Notes: a model not told the origin generated them from the sequence alone. DNA of 64,000 nucleotides from Nocardia terrae (GCF_009760405.1 NZ_WRPP01000006.1:558001-622000); one strand, 5' to 3'. Shown: positions 7,874-16,792, numbered from the stretch's first letter. A program made the numbers and translations.

Positions 7874-9031
7874 GTGGCACGGGACTACTACGCACTGCTC
7901 GGCGTCGCACGCAACGCGACCGACCAGGAGATCAAGCGCGCCTACCGCAAGTTGGCGCGTGAACTGCATCCCGACGTCAATCCGGAGCCGGAGGCCCAGG
8001 AGAAGTTCCGTGAGGTCTCCAGCGCCTACGAGGTGCTGTCGGACCCGGAGAAGCGACGCATCGTCGACCTCGGCGGCGACCCGCTGGAGTCCGGCGGCGG
8101 CATGGGCGGCGGCTTCTCGGGCGCCGGCTTCGGCGGCCTCGGCGACGTGTTCGAAGCCTTCTTCGGCGGCATGAACGCCTCCGGCGGCGGCGCGCGCAAG
8201 CCGCGCGGCCGCGTGCAGCCGGGCGCGGACTCGCTGCTGCGCACGCGACTGTCGTTGCAGGAGTGCGCCGTCGGCGTCACCAAGCACCTGACCGTCGACA
8301 CCGCCATCCTCTGCGACCTGTGCCAGGGCGCGGGCACCAACGGCAACTCCAAGCCGGTGCGCTGCGAGACCTGTGGCGGCGCGGGCGAGGTGCAGACCGT
8401 GCAGAGGTCCTTCCTCGGCCAGGTCATGACGTCGCGGCCCTGCCCCACCTGCCGTGGCGCGGGCGAGACCATCCCCGACCCCTGCCGCAAGTGCGGCGGC
8501 GACGGCCGCGTGCGCTCGCGCCGCGAGATCGCCGCGCCGATTCCGGCCGGTGTCGCCAACGGCATGCGGGTGCGGCTGGCCGCGCAGGGCGAGGTCGGCC
8601 CGGGCGGCGGTCCCGCCGGTGACCTGTACGTCGAGATCGTCGAACAGCCCCACGACACCTTCGTGCGCGACGGCGACGACCTGCACTGCACGATCCGCGT
8701 CCCCATGGTCGACGCCGCGCTCGGCACCACCGTGGTCATCGACACCATCCTCGACGGCCCGGTCGAGCTCACCATCCCCGCGGGCACCCAGCCCGGCGAG
8801 GCGTCGGTGCTGCGCGGCCACGGCATGCCCAAGCTGCGCGCCAACTCGCGCGGCGACCTGATCGCGCACCTCGACATCGTGGTGCCGACCAAGCTGGACG
8901 CCAAGCAGTCCGACCTGCTGCGGAAGTACAAGGGCATGCGCGTCAACGAGCACACCGAGGTCATGACCGCCCAGTCCGAGCACAACTCGGGCCTGTTCGC
9001 GCGCCTGCGCGCGTCCTTCAGCGGACGCTGA
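7874..9031 (+). CDS. dnaJ: Chaperone DnaJ (DnaJ2 type)
   Basis: 385 residues. The J domain occupies ~1-70 with the HPD motif (ELHPDVNP). A short Gly-rich segment follows (GGGMGGGFSGAGFGGLG). Four CXXCXGXG-type zinc repeats lie at ~150-215: CDLCQGAG, CETCGGAG, CPTCRGAG and CRKCGGDG. The C-terminal substrate-binding domains end near residue 385. It stimulates DnaK ATPase and delivers unfolded substrates. GTG 7874 was chosen because the J domain begins at once with ARDYYALLGV. It sits in an hrcA-dnaJ-rsmE operon-like run, with rsmE beginning four bases after its stop. This order corresponds to the dnaJ2 locus of mycobacteria. Confidence 0.96.
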   Translation: MARDYYALLGVARNATDQEIKRAYRKLARELHPDVNPEPEAQEKFREVSSAYEVLSDPEKRRIVDLGGDPLESGGGMGGGFSGAGFGGLGDVFEAFFGGMNASGGGARKPRGRVQPGADSLLRTRLSLQECAVGVTKHLTVDTAILCDLCQGAGTNGNSKPVRCETCGGAGEVQTVQRSFLGQVMTSRPCPTCRGAGETIPDPCRKCGGDGRVRSRREIAAPIPAGVANGMRVRLAAQGEVGPGGGPAGDLYVEIVEQPHDTFVRDGDDLHCTIRVPMVDAALGTTVVIDTILDGPVELTIPAGTQPGEASVLRGHGMPKLRANSRGDLIAHLDIVVPTKLDAKQSDLLRKYKGMRVNEHTEVMTAQSEHNSGLFARLRASFSGR

Positions 9032-9035
9032 TCCG

Positions 9036-9776
9036 TTGGCCGCCACCGTCTTCTACCTCGACGACATCCCCGAACCCGGGGCGACCGCGGTCCTGGACGG
9101 CCCCGAGGGCCGCCACGCCGCCACGGTCCGCCGTATCCGGGTCGGGGAACCCATCACCCTCTCCGACGGGCACGGGATCCTCGCCGACTCGGAAGTGGTT
9201 GCGGCCGCCAAGGATCGCCTCGAACTGAAGGTCCTGTCCAAGCGGGTGGCCGAACCCTGGACGCCGCAGGTGACGGTGGTCCAAGCCCTCCCGAAGTCCG
9301 ACCGCTCCGAACTCGCGGTCGAGCTGATGACCGAGGCGGGCGCCGACGCCATCGTCCCCTGGCAGGCGCTGCGCTGCGTCTCCAACTGGGAAGCCAAGGC
9401 CCGCAAGGGCGTCGAGAAGTGGCGCGCCGCGGCGAAGCAGGCCGCCCGCCAGTCCCGCCGCGCCTACATCCCGGACGTGGCGGAGCTGCACACCACCCGC
9501 GAACTGCTCGAGTTGGTCCGCACCGCAAAGGCGAACGGCGCTGTGGTCGCAGCTCTCCACGAGTCCGGCGAATCCCGTTTGACCGAACTGTCTTTCGACG
9601 GCGTCCCCGAAGTCATCCTCATCGTCGGCCCCGAAGGCGGCCTCGACGACTCCGAACTGAAGTCCCTCACCGAAGCCGGAGCCGACGCAGTTCTCTTGGG
9701 CCCCACGGTCCTTCGCACCTCCACGGCCGCCGCCGTCGCCCTCGGAGCCCTGGGCGCACTCACTCCTCGCTGGTAG
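9036..9776 (+). CDS. rsmE: 16S rRNA m3U1498 methyltransferase RsmE
   Basis: 246 residues with a TTG start four bases after dnaJ. The N-terminal PUA-like part includes EGRHAATVRRIRVGEPITL. The SPOUT methyltransferase part carries the trefoil-knot signatures VGPEGGLDDSEL and LLGPTVLRTSTAAAVAL near the C-terminus. In E. coli the last motif reads LRTETA; the Ser variant here is, as I recall, common in actinobacteria. RsmE methylates N3 of U1498 in 16S rRNA within assembled 30S particles. Tight spacing suggests co-transcription with dnaJ. Its 3' end overlaps the convergent membrane-protein gene by 17 bases. Confidence 0.93.
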   Translation: MAATVFYLDDIPEPGATAVLDGPEGRHAATVRRIRVGEPITLSDGHGILADSEVVAAAKDRLELKVLSKRVAEPWTPQVTVVQALPKSDRSELAVELMTEAGADAIVPWQALRCVSNWEAKARKGVEKWRAAAKQAARQSRRAYIPDVAELHTTRELLELVRTAKANGAVVAALHESGESRLTELSFDGVPEVILIVGPEGGLDDSELKSLTEAGADAVLLGPTVLRTSTAAAVALGALGALTPRW

Positions 9777-10305
9777 CCGCGCTCCGCCAGCGATCGAACG
9801 CCCCGGACAGCAGGAGCACAGGCCCGAGGACGAGCAGAGCCAAGGCCGGCTTCACATGGACGAGGGTCTTGACGGGCAGGTTCTCCTCCAGCCATGCGGA
9901 TGACCACTTCTGGTTTCCGTAAACCGATTCCGCCACCGCGAATCCGATGGCCAGGTCGAGCATGAGGCAGAGGGTCTCGGCCAGCGCCAACGCGATCAGC
10001 CACTGCCCGATCCGAATCGGTCGCAGTACTGCGCCTTCTGGAAGCAGGAACTGCACCGCGTCGTCGGAGAGCAGGCCCAGGACCAGCAGCACCGTCGCGC
10101 CGACGACCATCAGCGGCACCACCGGCGCTCCCATGCGGCCGAGTTCGAGCAGCGTGAATGCCTTGCGCTTCAAACCGTCGATCGAGAACAGCGGTGTAAA
10201 GGTGCCGACCAGGATCGCCACGGCGCCCAGGGCGATCCTGATTCGCCCCGCGGTCGGGTACTCGCGCTTCCGCTGACGTCGTAGCGGTATCCAGGATTCC
10301 GACAC
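9760..10305 (-). CDS. Four-span membrane protein, unknown
   Basis: 181 residues without recognisable family motifs. Four hydrophobic segments are visible: about 22-40 (ALGAVAILVGTFTPLF), 61-78 (PVVPLMVVGATVLLVLGLL), 97-115 (WLIALALAETLCLMLDLAIG) and 150-166 (PALALLVLGPVLLLSG). The N-terminus is basic (RRQRKRE), placing it inside the cell. It lies alone between the convergent rsmE and divergent phoH genes. No functional clue exists; it could be a small structural or sensory membrane protein of the genus. Confidence 0.65.
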   Translation of the reverse strand: MSESWIPLRRQRKREYPTAGRIRIALGAVAILVGTFTPLFSIDGLKRKAFTLLELGRMGAPVVPLMVVGATVLLVLGLLSDDAVQFLLPEGAVLRPIRIGQWLIALALAETLCLMLDLAIGFAVAESVYGNQKWSSAWLEENLPVKTLVHVKPALALLVLGPVLLLSGAFDRWRSAATSEE

Positions 10306-10498
10306 GGCCGGAGTCTACGGTCGGGTTCCGGCATCGCCCGGGTACGCCACGGAATGGATTCGGGGGTGCGGCAGTTGCATGACGCTGGATCGTTTCGCCT
10401 GTTGGTAGCGGCTTATTCACTGGGCTGTGTCAGTGGGCGGCGGTAAACTTCTGTCAACGAAAGCGGCATCGAGACCGGAAAGCAGGCCATAGTCACTT

Positions 10499-11608
10499 TT
10501 GAGAAACCCAGGCGAAATCGGCGATCAGAGCACTCCCATTGCCGGCATCGGGGCCGGCGTCAACGGGTCCGGACCGGCGGGGCGGACCGTTCGTTCCAGC
10601 ATCGAATTGGCACCGGAGTCGGTGTTCGGTTTCCTGGGTTCGGCTGACGAGAACCTGCGTGAACTCGAGCGCCTCCTGGATGCCGACATCCACGTCCGCG
10701 GCAATTCCGTCACGCTGACCGGCAAGCCCGCCGATGTCGCGCTGGCGGAGCGGGTGGTGGCCCAGCTGGTCGCGCTCACCGCGCGCAACCGGGTGGTCAC
10801 GCCCGAGGCGGTCCGGCACACCTATTCCATGCTCACCGAGGGTTCCTCGGATTCCCCGGCGGAAGTGCTGAGCCTGGACATCCTGTCCCGGCGCGGCAAG
10901 ACCATCCGGCCCAAGACCCTCAACCAGAAGCGCTATGTCGACGCCATCGACGCGCACACCATCGTCTTCGGTGTGGGCCCGGCCGGTACCGGCAAGACGT
11001 ATCTGGCCATGGCCAAGGCCGTGCAGGCGTTGCAGACCAAGCAGGTCAACCGCATCATCCTGACTCGGCCCGCGGTCGAGGCGGGTGAGCGGCTGGGCTT
11101 CCTGCCGGGCACGCTGAACGAGAAGATCGACCCGTACCTACGCCCGCTCTACGACGCCCTGCACGACATGATGGATCCGGAGGCGATCCCGAAGCTCATG
11201 CAGGCCGGTGTCATCGAGGTCGCGCCGCTGGCCTACATGCGTGGCCGCACCCTGAATGATTCGTTCATCATTCTGGACGAGGCGCAGAACACCACGGCCG
11301 AGCAGATGAAGATGTTCCTCACCCGGCTGGGCTTCGGCTCCAAGATCGTGGTGACGGGTGACATCACCCAGGTCGATCTGCCCAACAACTCGAGATCGGG
11401 TCTGCGGGCGGCGACGGAGATTCTGCACGGCATCGATGACATCCATATCGCGGAGCTCACCAGCGCCGATGTGGTCCGCCATCGGCTGGTCGGGGAGATC
11501 GTCGACGCGTACGAACGGTTCGAGGCGGAGTCGCGTCCGCCCGCGGCTGTCCACTATCCGGGCAACCGGGCGCAGCGACGTGCCGCGAGCCGGGGAGACC
11601 GGCACTGA
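10499..11608 (+). CDS. phoH: PhoH family ATPase
   Basis: 369 residues. An N-terminal KH-like region (~40-110) is followed by the PhoH P-loop domain: Walker A GPAGTGKT with the preceding DAIDAHTIVFGV, then LTRPAVEAGERLGFLPG, Walker B FIILDEAQN and GDITQVDLP. The protein is the YbeZ-type partner of YbeY, the next gene, and is thought to act in RNA metabolism together with it. The TTG at 10499 gives the full frame; no better ATG/GTG with a ribosome site is near, so the first ~40 residues are uncertain. A TAAACT -10-like hexamer lies at 10444-10449. The stop is 22 bases before ybeY. Confidence 0.93.
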   Translation: MRNPGEIGDQSTPIAGIGAGVNGSGPAGRTVRSSIELAPESVFGFLGSADENLRELERLLDADIHVRGNSVTLTGKPADVALAERVVAQLVALTARNRVVTPEAVRHTYSMLTEGSSDSPAEVLSLDILSRRGKTIRPKTLNQKRYVDAIDAHTIVFGVGPAGTGKTYLAMAKAVQALQTKQVNRIILTRPAVEAGERLGFLPGTLNEKIDPYLRPLYDALHDMMDPEAIPKLMQAGVIEVAPLAYMRGRTLNDSFIILDEAQNTTAEQMKMFLTRLGFGSKIVVTGDITQVDLPNNSRSGLRAATEILHGIDDIHIAELTSADVVRHRLVGEIVDAYERFEAESRPPAAVHYPGNRAQRRAASRGDRH

Positions 11609-11630
11609 GCTCGCCAACTACGCTGTTCGG

Positions 11631-12188
11631 GTGAGCATCGAGATCGCCAACGAATCGGGTATCGAGGTATCCGAAGAAGAACTGGTCAGCGTCGCGCGCT
11701 TCGTGATCGGGCAGATGGACGTCCATCCGGCGGCGGAGCTGTCGATGGTGCTGGTCGATCTCGACACCATGGCGGATCTGCACATGCGCTGGATGGACCT
11801 ACCGGGTCCGACCGACGTCATGTCCTTCCCGATGGACGAGCTGGAGCCGGGCGGGCGGCCCGATGCCGCCGAGCCCGGCCCCTCCATGCTCGGCGATATC
11901 GTGCTCTGCCCGGAGTTCGCGGCCCAGCAGGCCGAGAAGGCCGGGCACTCCATGGATCACGAGCTGGCGCTGCTGACCGTGCACGGCGTCCTGCACCTGC
12001 TCGGCTACGACCATGCCGAGCCGGAGGAGGAGAAGGAGATGTTCGCGCTCCAGGCCTCCCTGCTGGAGGGCTGGTACGAGCATGTCCGCCAGGAAATGCG
12101 CCGTGCCGAACTGGCCGACCGCGATCAGCAGCTGCTGGGCAAGACCGGATTCACCGATTCGACCGGTGATCCGCTGGGCCCGGCGTGA
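11631..12188 (+). CDS. ybeY: Endoribonuclease YbeY (rRNA maturation)
   Basis: 185 residues. The zinc-binding signature HGXLHLXGYDH is present as HGVLHLLGYDH near residue 120. The preceding TDVMSFPMDE and GDIVLCPEF segments are also family hallmarks. YbeY is a single-strand endoribonuclease for 16S rRNA 3'-end maturation and ribosome quality control. GTG 11631 is the start: the in-frame upstream region overlaps phoH and reads as random Arg/Ser-rich sequence. A TACGCT hexamer at 11619-11624, six bases before GTG, could give a leaderless internal transcript. The next gene starts within its stop codon (GTGA overlap at 12185-12188). Confidence 0.95.
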   Translation: MSIEIANESGIEVSEEELVSVARFVIGQMDVHPAAELSMVLVDLDTMADLHMRWMDLPGPTDVMSFPMDELEPGGRPDAAEPGPSMLGDIVLCPEFAAQQAEKAGHSMDHELALLTVHGVLHLLGYDHAEPEEEKEMFALQASLLEGWYEHVRQEMRRAELADRDQQLLGKTGFTDSTGDPLGPA

Positions 12189-13510
12189 ATTCATTCGTTC
12201 TGCTCCTGCTGGCGATCGTCCTGGTCCCGGCGGGCGGCGTCTTCGCGGCGCTGGATTCCGCGCTGAACACCATTTCGCCCGCGCGCGTGGACGATCTGGT
12301 GCGCGCGGATCGGACCGGGGCGGCGCGGCTGGCGCGCATCATCGCCGATCGGCCGCGGTACGTGAATCTCATGGTGCTGCTGCGCCTTACGTGCGAGATC
12401 ACGGCGACCGTGCTGCTGGCGGCGGTGCTCATGGACTGGCTGGACGAGGCCGCGGCGCTGTTGATCACCGCGGCGGTCATGGTGCTGGTCGACTATCTGG
12501 TGATCGGTGTCGGGCCGCGCACGCTGGGCCGCCAGCACGCGTATTCGCTGTCGCTGGGCGCGTCGCTGCCGCTGCAGGCCATCGGCTCGCTGCTGGGCCC
12601 GATCAGCAGGCTGCTGATCCTGATCGGTAATGCGATCACCCCCGGTAAGGGATTTCGCAACGGCCCCTTCGCTTCCGAGATCGAGCTGCGCGAGGTGGTG
12701 GATCTGGCGGGGGAGCGCGGTGTGGTGGACGCCGACGAGCGCCGCATGATCCAGTCGGTGTTCGAACTCGACACCACTCCCGCGCGCGAGGTCATGGTGC
12801 CGCGCACCGAGATGGTGTGGATCGAGGCGGAAAAGACTGCGGCGCAAGCGATGTCGCTGGCCGTGCGATCCGGGCACTCGCGGGTGCCGGTGGTGGGTGA
12901 GAACGTCGACGACATTCTCGGCGTCGTCTACCTCAAAGACCTTGTCCCGTACGCGGATCGCAGCCGCAAGGTGAAGGTGCGGCAGGTGATGCGCCCGGCC
13001 GTGTTCATGCCCGACTCCAAGCCGCTGGACGCGCTGCTCGACGAAATGCAGCGCCGCAGAAACCATATGGCGCTGCTGGTCGACGAATACGGCGGTATCG
13101 CCGGGCTGGTCACCATCGAGGACATCCTCGAGGAAATCGTGGGCGAGATCGCCGATGAGTACGACAAGGACGAGATCGCGCCGATCGAGAAGATCGGCCA
13201 CGGCCGCTACCGGGTCTCGGCGCGCCTGCCGGTGGACGATCTGGGCGAGCTGTTCGACATGGAGATCGAGGACGAGGACGTCGACACCGTCGGCGGCCTG
13301 CTCGCGCACGCGCTGGGCCGCGTGCCGCTGCCCGGTTCCAAGGCCGTCATCCACGGCCTGCAATTGAAGGGGGAGGGCGGGGCCGACGCGCGGGGCCGCA
13401 TGCGCATCCACACCGTGGTGGTGCGCAAGGCCCCCGAGAAGACGAGAAACGAGTCCGCCGAACACGAGCCGGTCGGCGGCGCGCACGAGGATGGAGAGGC
13501 CGATGATTGA
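12185..13510 (+). CDS. CNNM/CorC-type membrane protein with CBS pair
   Basis: 441 residues. The N-terminal ~190 residues form the DUF21 membrane domain with hydrophobic helices (SFVLLLLAIVLVPAGGVFAAL, AAALLITAAVMVLVDYLVIG). Two CBS domains follow at ~205-330 (VMVPRTEMVWI, SGHSRVPVVG, DDILGVVYLKDL, then LLVDEYGGIAGLVTIEDILEE). A CorC_HlyC/transporter-associated domain at ~345-425 has DDLGELFDMEIEDEDVDTVGG. This family mediates divalent cation (Mg/Co) transport or efflux, although hemolysin is the historical name. It overlaps ybeY by four bases and is followed by an overlapping small gene and era, as in mycobacteria. Confidence 0.92.
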   Translation: MNSFVLLLLAIVLVPAGGVFAALDSALNTISPARVDDLVRADRTGAARLARIIADRPRYVNLMVLLRLTCEITATVLLAAVLMDWLDEAAALLITAAVMVLVDYLVIGVGPRTLGRQHAYSLSLGASLPLQAIGSLLGPISRLLILIGNAITPGKGFRNGPFASEIELREVVDLAGERGVVDADERRMIQSVFELDTTPAREVMVPRTEMVWIEAEKTAAQAMSLAVRSGHSRVPVVGENVDDILGVVYLKDLVPYADRSRKVKVRQVMRPAVFMPDSKPLDALLDEMQRRRNHMALLVDEYGGIAGLVTIEDILEEIVGEIADEYDKDEIAPIEKIGHGRYRVSARLPVDDLGELFDMEIEDEDVDTVGGLLAHALGRVPLPGSKAVIHGLQLKGEGGADARGRMRIHTVVVRKAPEKTRNESAEHEPVGGAHEDGEADD

Positions 13511-13937
13511 ACTGGACGCCGAGGACAGCAAGCTGGCGGTCCTCGCTCGTGGCGCCATGGGACGGACCGGCGGCAACGGCGGTGCGGCCGTGCGCGATAC
13601 CGACGGGCGCACCTACGCGGCCGGGACCGTGGAGCTGTCGGCGCTGAAGCTGACCGCCTTGCAGGCGGCGGTGGCGGCCGCGATCTCCAGTGGCGCTGAG
13701 GGTTTCGAGGCGGCCGTGGTGGTCGCGGGCAAGTTCTCCGATCTCGGCGTCTCGGCGGTGCGTGAGGTATCGCCTTCCGCGCGAATCATTTTCGGCGATG
13801 CCAAGGGCGCGGTGTTCGACGTGCTGGAGGCGTCCGACAGCTACGGCGTTGAGAATCCCATCGCCGCGCAGGGGCCCGAGGCGGGGGAAGTCCCGGCGGC
13901 GCTCGACATCGCTACCGAATCGGAGGTCTTCGAATGA
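13503..13937 (+). CDS. Cytidine-deaminase-like protein lacking catalytic motifs
   Basis: 144 residues. The order of elements (KLAVLARGAMGRTGG, VRDTDGRTYAAGTVEL, LTALQAAVAAAISSGAEGFEAAVVV, SARIIFGDAKG) matches the cytidine-deaminase fold. However, the zinc ligands expected in (C/H)AE and PCXXC are absent: the second-helix position reads LKLTALQAAVAAA and there is no cysteine in the protein. It is therefore probably catalytically dead. In mycobacteria a protein of this size lies at the same place between the CBS protein and era. ATG 13503 follows GGAGAGG at 13493-13499; ATG 13491 is an alternative. Four-base overlaps with both neighbours indicate coupled translation. Confidence 0.75.
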   Translation: MIELDAEDSKLAVLARGAMGRTGGNGGAAVRDTDGRTYAAGTVELSALKLTALQAAVAAAISSGAEGFEAAVVVAGKFSDLGVSAVREVSPSARIIFGDAKGAVFDVLEASDSYGVENPIAAQGPEAGEVPAALDIATESEVFE

Positions 13938-14875
13938 GTGGCAAGGACGAATTCCGTTCCGGCTTCGTGTGTTTCGTCGGCCGGCCGAACACCGGCAAGT
14001 CGACGCTCACCAATGCCATGGTGGGGCAGAAGATCGCCATCACCTCCTCGCGCCCGCAGACCACCCGGCACACCATTCGCGGCATCGTGCATCGCGAGCA
14101 CGCGCAGCTGATCCTGGTCGACACCCCGGGCCTGCACCGGCCGCGCACGCTGCTCGGCCAGCGACTCAACGACCTTGTCCGCGACACGTATTCGGAAGTC
14201 GACGTGATCGCGGTCTGCATTCCGGCCGACGAGAAGATCGGCCCCGGCGACCGCTGGATCGTCGAGCAGATCAAGACCATGGCGCCCAAGACCACCCTGC
14301 TCGGCGTGGTCACCAAGATCGACAAGGTGAGCCGCGACCAGGTCGCCCACCAGCTGATGGCCGTCTCCGCGCTGCTGGGTCCCGAGGCCGAGGTGGTTCC
14401 GGTCTCCGCGGTCAAGGGCGAGCAGGTCGAGGTGCTCATCGACGTCATCGCCTCGCAGATGCCCGAGGGCCCGGCCTTCTATCCGGACGGCGAGCTCACC
14501 GACGAGCCCGAGGAAGTCCTGATGGCCGAGCTCATTCGCGAGGCGGCCCTCGAGGGCGTCCGCGACGAGCTCCCGCACTCGCTGGCCGTGGTGATCGAAG
14601 AGGTCCTCGAGCGCGAGGAGAACGAGGACACCGAAACCGACGGCCGCCGCTCCCACGAGGGCATGCTCGACGTCCACGCCCTGCTGTACGTGGAACGCCC
14701 CAGCCAGAAGGCCATCATCATCGGCAAGGGCGGTGCGCGCCTCAAAGAGGTGGGCACCAACGCGCGCAAGCAGATCGAGCACATCCTCGGCACCCGCATC
14801 TACCTCCACCTGCACGTGAAGGTCGCCAAGGACTGGCAGCGCGACCCGAAGCAACTCGGCAAGCTCGGCTTCTAG
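13934..14875 (+). CDS. era: Ribosome-associated GTPase Era
   Basis: 313 residues. G1 is GRPNTGKST, the switch I segment contains PQTTRHTIRGI, G3 is DTPG, and the G4 position reads TKID instead of NKXD. A C-terminal KH domain (~235-300) contains IIIGKGGARLKEVGTNARK. Era binds the 3' end of 16S rRNA and supports 30S maturation, which fits its co-operonic genes ybeY and phoH. The Thr for Asn change in G4 is, as I recall, shared by actinobacterial Era and need not destroy guanine specificity. ATG 13934 overlaps the upstream stop (ATGA). A strong hairpin follows 16 bases after the stop. Confidence 0.96.
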   Translation: MSGKDEFRSGFVCFVGRPNTGKSTLTNAMVGQKIAITSSRPQTTRHTIRGIVHREHAQLILVDTPGLHRPRTLLGQRLNDLVRDTYSEVDVIAVCIPADEKIGPGDRWIVEQIKTMAPKTTLLGVVTKIDKVSRDQVAHQLMAVSALLGPEAEVVPVSAVKGEQVEVLIDVIASQMPEGPAFYPDGELTDEPEEVLMAELIREAALEGVRDELPHSLAVVIEEVLEREENEDTETDGRRSHEGMLDVHALLYVERPSQKAIIIGKGGARLKEVGTNARKQIEHILGTRIYLHLHVKVAKDWQRDPKQLGKLGF

Positions 14876-14891
14876 AGCACCCGAACACCGA

Positions 14892-14930
14892 TCGGGCCCG
14901 CCGCGAATCTCGCGGCGGGCCCGACCTTTT
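14892..14930. terminator. Intrinsic terminator after era
   Basis: A perfect 14-bp stem (14892-14905 paired with 14911-14924, sequence TCGGGCCCGCCGCG and its complement) encloses the loop AATCT and is followed by CCTTTT. It ends the phoH-ybeY-CBS-era transcript. Because the amidase gene converges from the other side, it may also stop transcription from the minus strand, though no T-rich tail is seen in that direction. Confidence 0.85.
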
Positions 14931-14947
14931 CCGGAAATGGGGTGGGT

Positions 14948-16363
14948 TCAGGGCTGGGGCCACCAGGGGGTCGGGCGGGTCTTGTGCCACTCGAGCTCCG
15001 ATTCGAGCTGGGCGGCAACGGAAACCAGGAGGGGTTCGGAGTTGGCCGGGCCCATCAGCTGGGAGCCGACCGGGAGGCCGGTGGCGGTGAAGCCGGAGGG
15101 GACGTTGACCGCGGGCCAGCCCAGGACGTTCCACGGCCAGGTGTACGGGCATGCGGCGGTGATCAGCTCGTCGGTGGCCCAGTTGCCGATGCTGTCGATT
15201 TCGTGGACACCCGGGGGCGGGGTGGCGGTGGTCGGGGCGAGAACCAGGTCGAAGTCGTCGAAGATCCGGCCGATTCGCCTGCGCAGCAACGGTTCTGCCT
15301 GGCGGGCCGCGAACAGCAGGGGAGAGAGCAGGCGGCCGACGGCGGCATTGTGAGTGGTGCGGGGGTCGACCTGTGCGCCCTGGAGGCGTTGGAGCGCCTG
15401 GTTGACGCCGGTCAGGGAGCGGGGGAGGAAGCTCGCGCCCGCGAGGACGCCGTAGTGCACATCGGCGATGGTGACCTGGTGGCCGAGGCGGCGCAGGGTG
15501 TTCGCGGTGGCGTGGACGCGGGCCTCGACCTCGCGATCGAGCCGGGTCTTGGTGGCGGTGAACGGGATTCGCAGCGACAGCGCGATGCGCAGGCGGCCCG
15601 GATCGCGGCCGACGGCGTCGGAGACGCGCACGGCGGGCGGGGTGTGCAGATCGCCCGGGTGAGGTCCCGACGCGGCGTCCAGGAGCAGCGCGGCGTCGGC
15701 GACGGTGCGGGCGAGGGGCCCGTTCACGGTGAGACCGTAGAAGGCTTCCGGCAGGGGCCAGGTCGAGATGCGGCCGCGCTGGGGCTTGATGCCGACCAGG
15801 TTGTTCCACGCGGCGGGGATGCGGACCGAGCCCGCGCCGTCGGAACCCAGTGCGGCGGGCACCAATCCGGCCGCCACGGCCGCGCCGGAGCCGCCCGAGG
15901 AGCCGCCGGGGGTGTGGTCGCCGTGCCACGGATTCCTGGTGTGCCCGAAGGCGTCTCCGCTGGTGAACGGCAGTTGCCCGAGTTCGCAGGTGTTGGTCTT
16001 GCCGACGATGACCGCACCGGCCGCGCGCAGTCGCCGAACCGATTCCGCGTCTTCGGTTTTCACCGGGAAGTCGCCGCCGCAGCCGAAGGCTGTCGGGGTT
16101 CCGGCCAGATCGGTGTCGTCCTTGATGGCGAGTGGCACACCGAGCAGCGGATCCCGTTGTCCGGCAGCGAGTTTGCGATCCGCTTCGGCCGCCTCGGTGA
16201 GCGCCTCGGCCCGCCGGACGATCCGGAATGCGTTGAGCGCGTCCTGGCTTGCCTCGATCCGATCGAGGACGGCGGTGGTCGCCTCCACCGAGGTGAGTGT
16301 GCCGTCCGCCAGTGCCGCCGCGAGTTGCGCCAGTCCGAGCTCGCCAACCGACGCCATCGTCAT
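14948..16363 (-). CDS. Amidase signature family enzyme
   Basis: 471 residues. The Ser-cisSer-Lys triad region is visible: Lys in VPLAIKDDTDLAG, the glycine/serine-rich TPGGSSGGSGAAVAAG with the cis-Ser, and the nucleophile Ser in GSDGAGSVRIPA. It is followed by the usual GIKPQRGRIS and GPLARTVADAALLLD. Such enzymes hydrolyse amide bonds of diverse substrates and the specificity cannot be read here. In mycobacteria an amidase (amiA2) is found at the corresponding place next to era. ATG 16363 is used; ATG 16357 two codons later is possible. It is transcribed divergently from recO. Confidence 0.9.
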   Translation of the reverse strand: MTMASVGELGLAQLAAALADGTLTSVEATTAVLDRIEASQDALNAFRIVRRAEALTEAAEADRKLAAGQRDPLLGVPLAIKDDTDLAGTPTAFGCGGDFPVKTEDAESVRRLRAAGAVIVGKTNTCELGQLPFTSGDAFGHTRNPWHGDHTPGGSSGGSGAAVAAGLVPAALGSDGAGSVRIPAAWNNLVGIKPQRGRISTWPLPEAFYGLTVNGPLARTVADAALLLDAASGPHPGDLHTPPAVRVSDAVGRDPGRLRIALSLRIPFTATKTRLDREVEARVHATANTLRRLGHQVTIADVHYGVLAGASFLPRSLTGVNQALQRLQGAQVDPRTTHNAAVGRLLSPLLFAARQAEPLLRRRIGRIFDDFDLVLAPTTATPPPGVHEIDSIGNWATDELITAACPYTWPWNVLGWPAVNVPSGFTATGLPVGSQLMGPANSEPLLVSVAAQLESELEWHKTRPTPWWPQP

Positions 16364-16792
16364 GTGAACCCCGTCTCTTTCGTACTCGGGGGTAACATAG
16401 CGCGATTCTGGTCACACGTCCAACGTCTGATGGCGTGATCGGCCGGGCAGTGGCCGATCACGCCTCATCGGCAACGCGGGCAGGGCGCAGCCGATGGCTC
16501 GGACGACCTCCGGCCCACCCCTCCGGGGCCGGAGGGCAGACGGGAAGACTCGGGCGTCGCGCAGGCCGCACCCGCGGGGCGGGCGAGGCGCAGCGATCGG
16601 GGAGCGGAGGCCCGGCCGAAATGAGCGGGGGTCGGGCGCATGAGAGCTCCTCCGGGAGGGACGGATCCGAGTCGGCTCGGTGGTCACCCACAGCATCCGA
16701 AGTCCCACCAACCACTCACCAACGAACTTCTAATCGGCACACGCGCGGTGACTCGTCACCGCCCGGTCGGTCGTGCGTGCGAGACTGTTGCG
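16364..16792. other. Divergent intergenic region with a 13-bp inverted repeat
   Basis: These 429 bases separate the divergent amidase and recO genes, and I see no convincing gene. A perfect 13-bp inverted repeat (GGCGTGATCGGCC at 16432-16444, complement at 16452-16464, loop of 7) lies ~70 bases upstream of the amidase start. It could be an operator or a terminator-like hairpin, but there is no T-run. The rest is very GC-rich with no other structure noted. A GAGACT hexamer at 16781-16786, six bases before the recO GTG, is a plausible -10 for a leaderless recO transcript. Confidence 0.5.
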
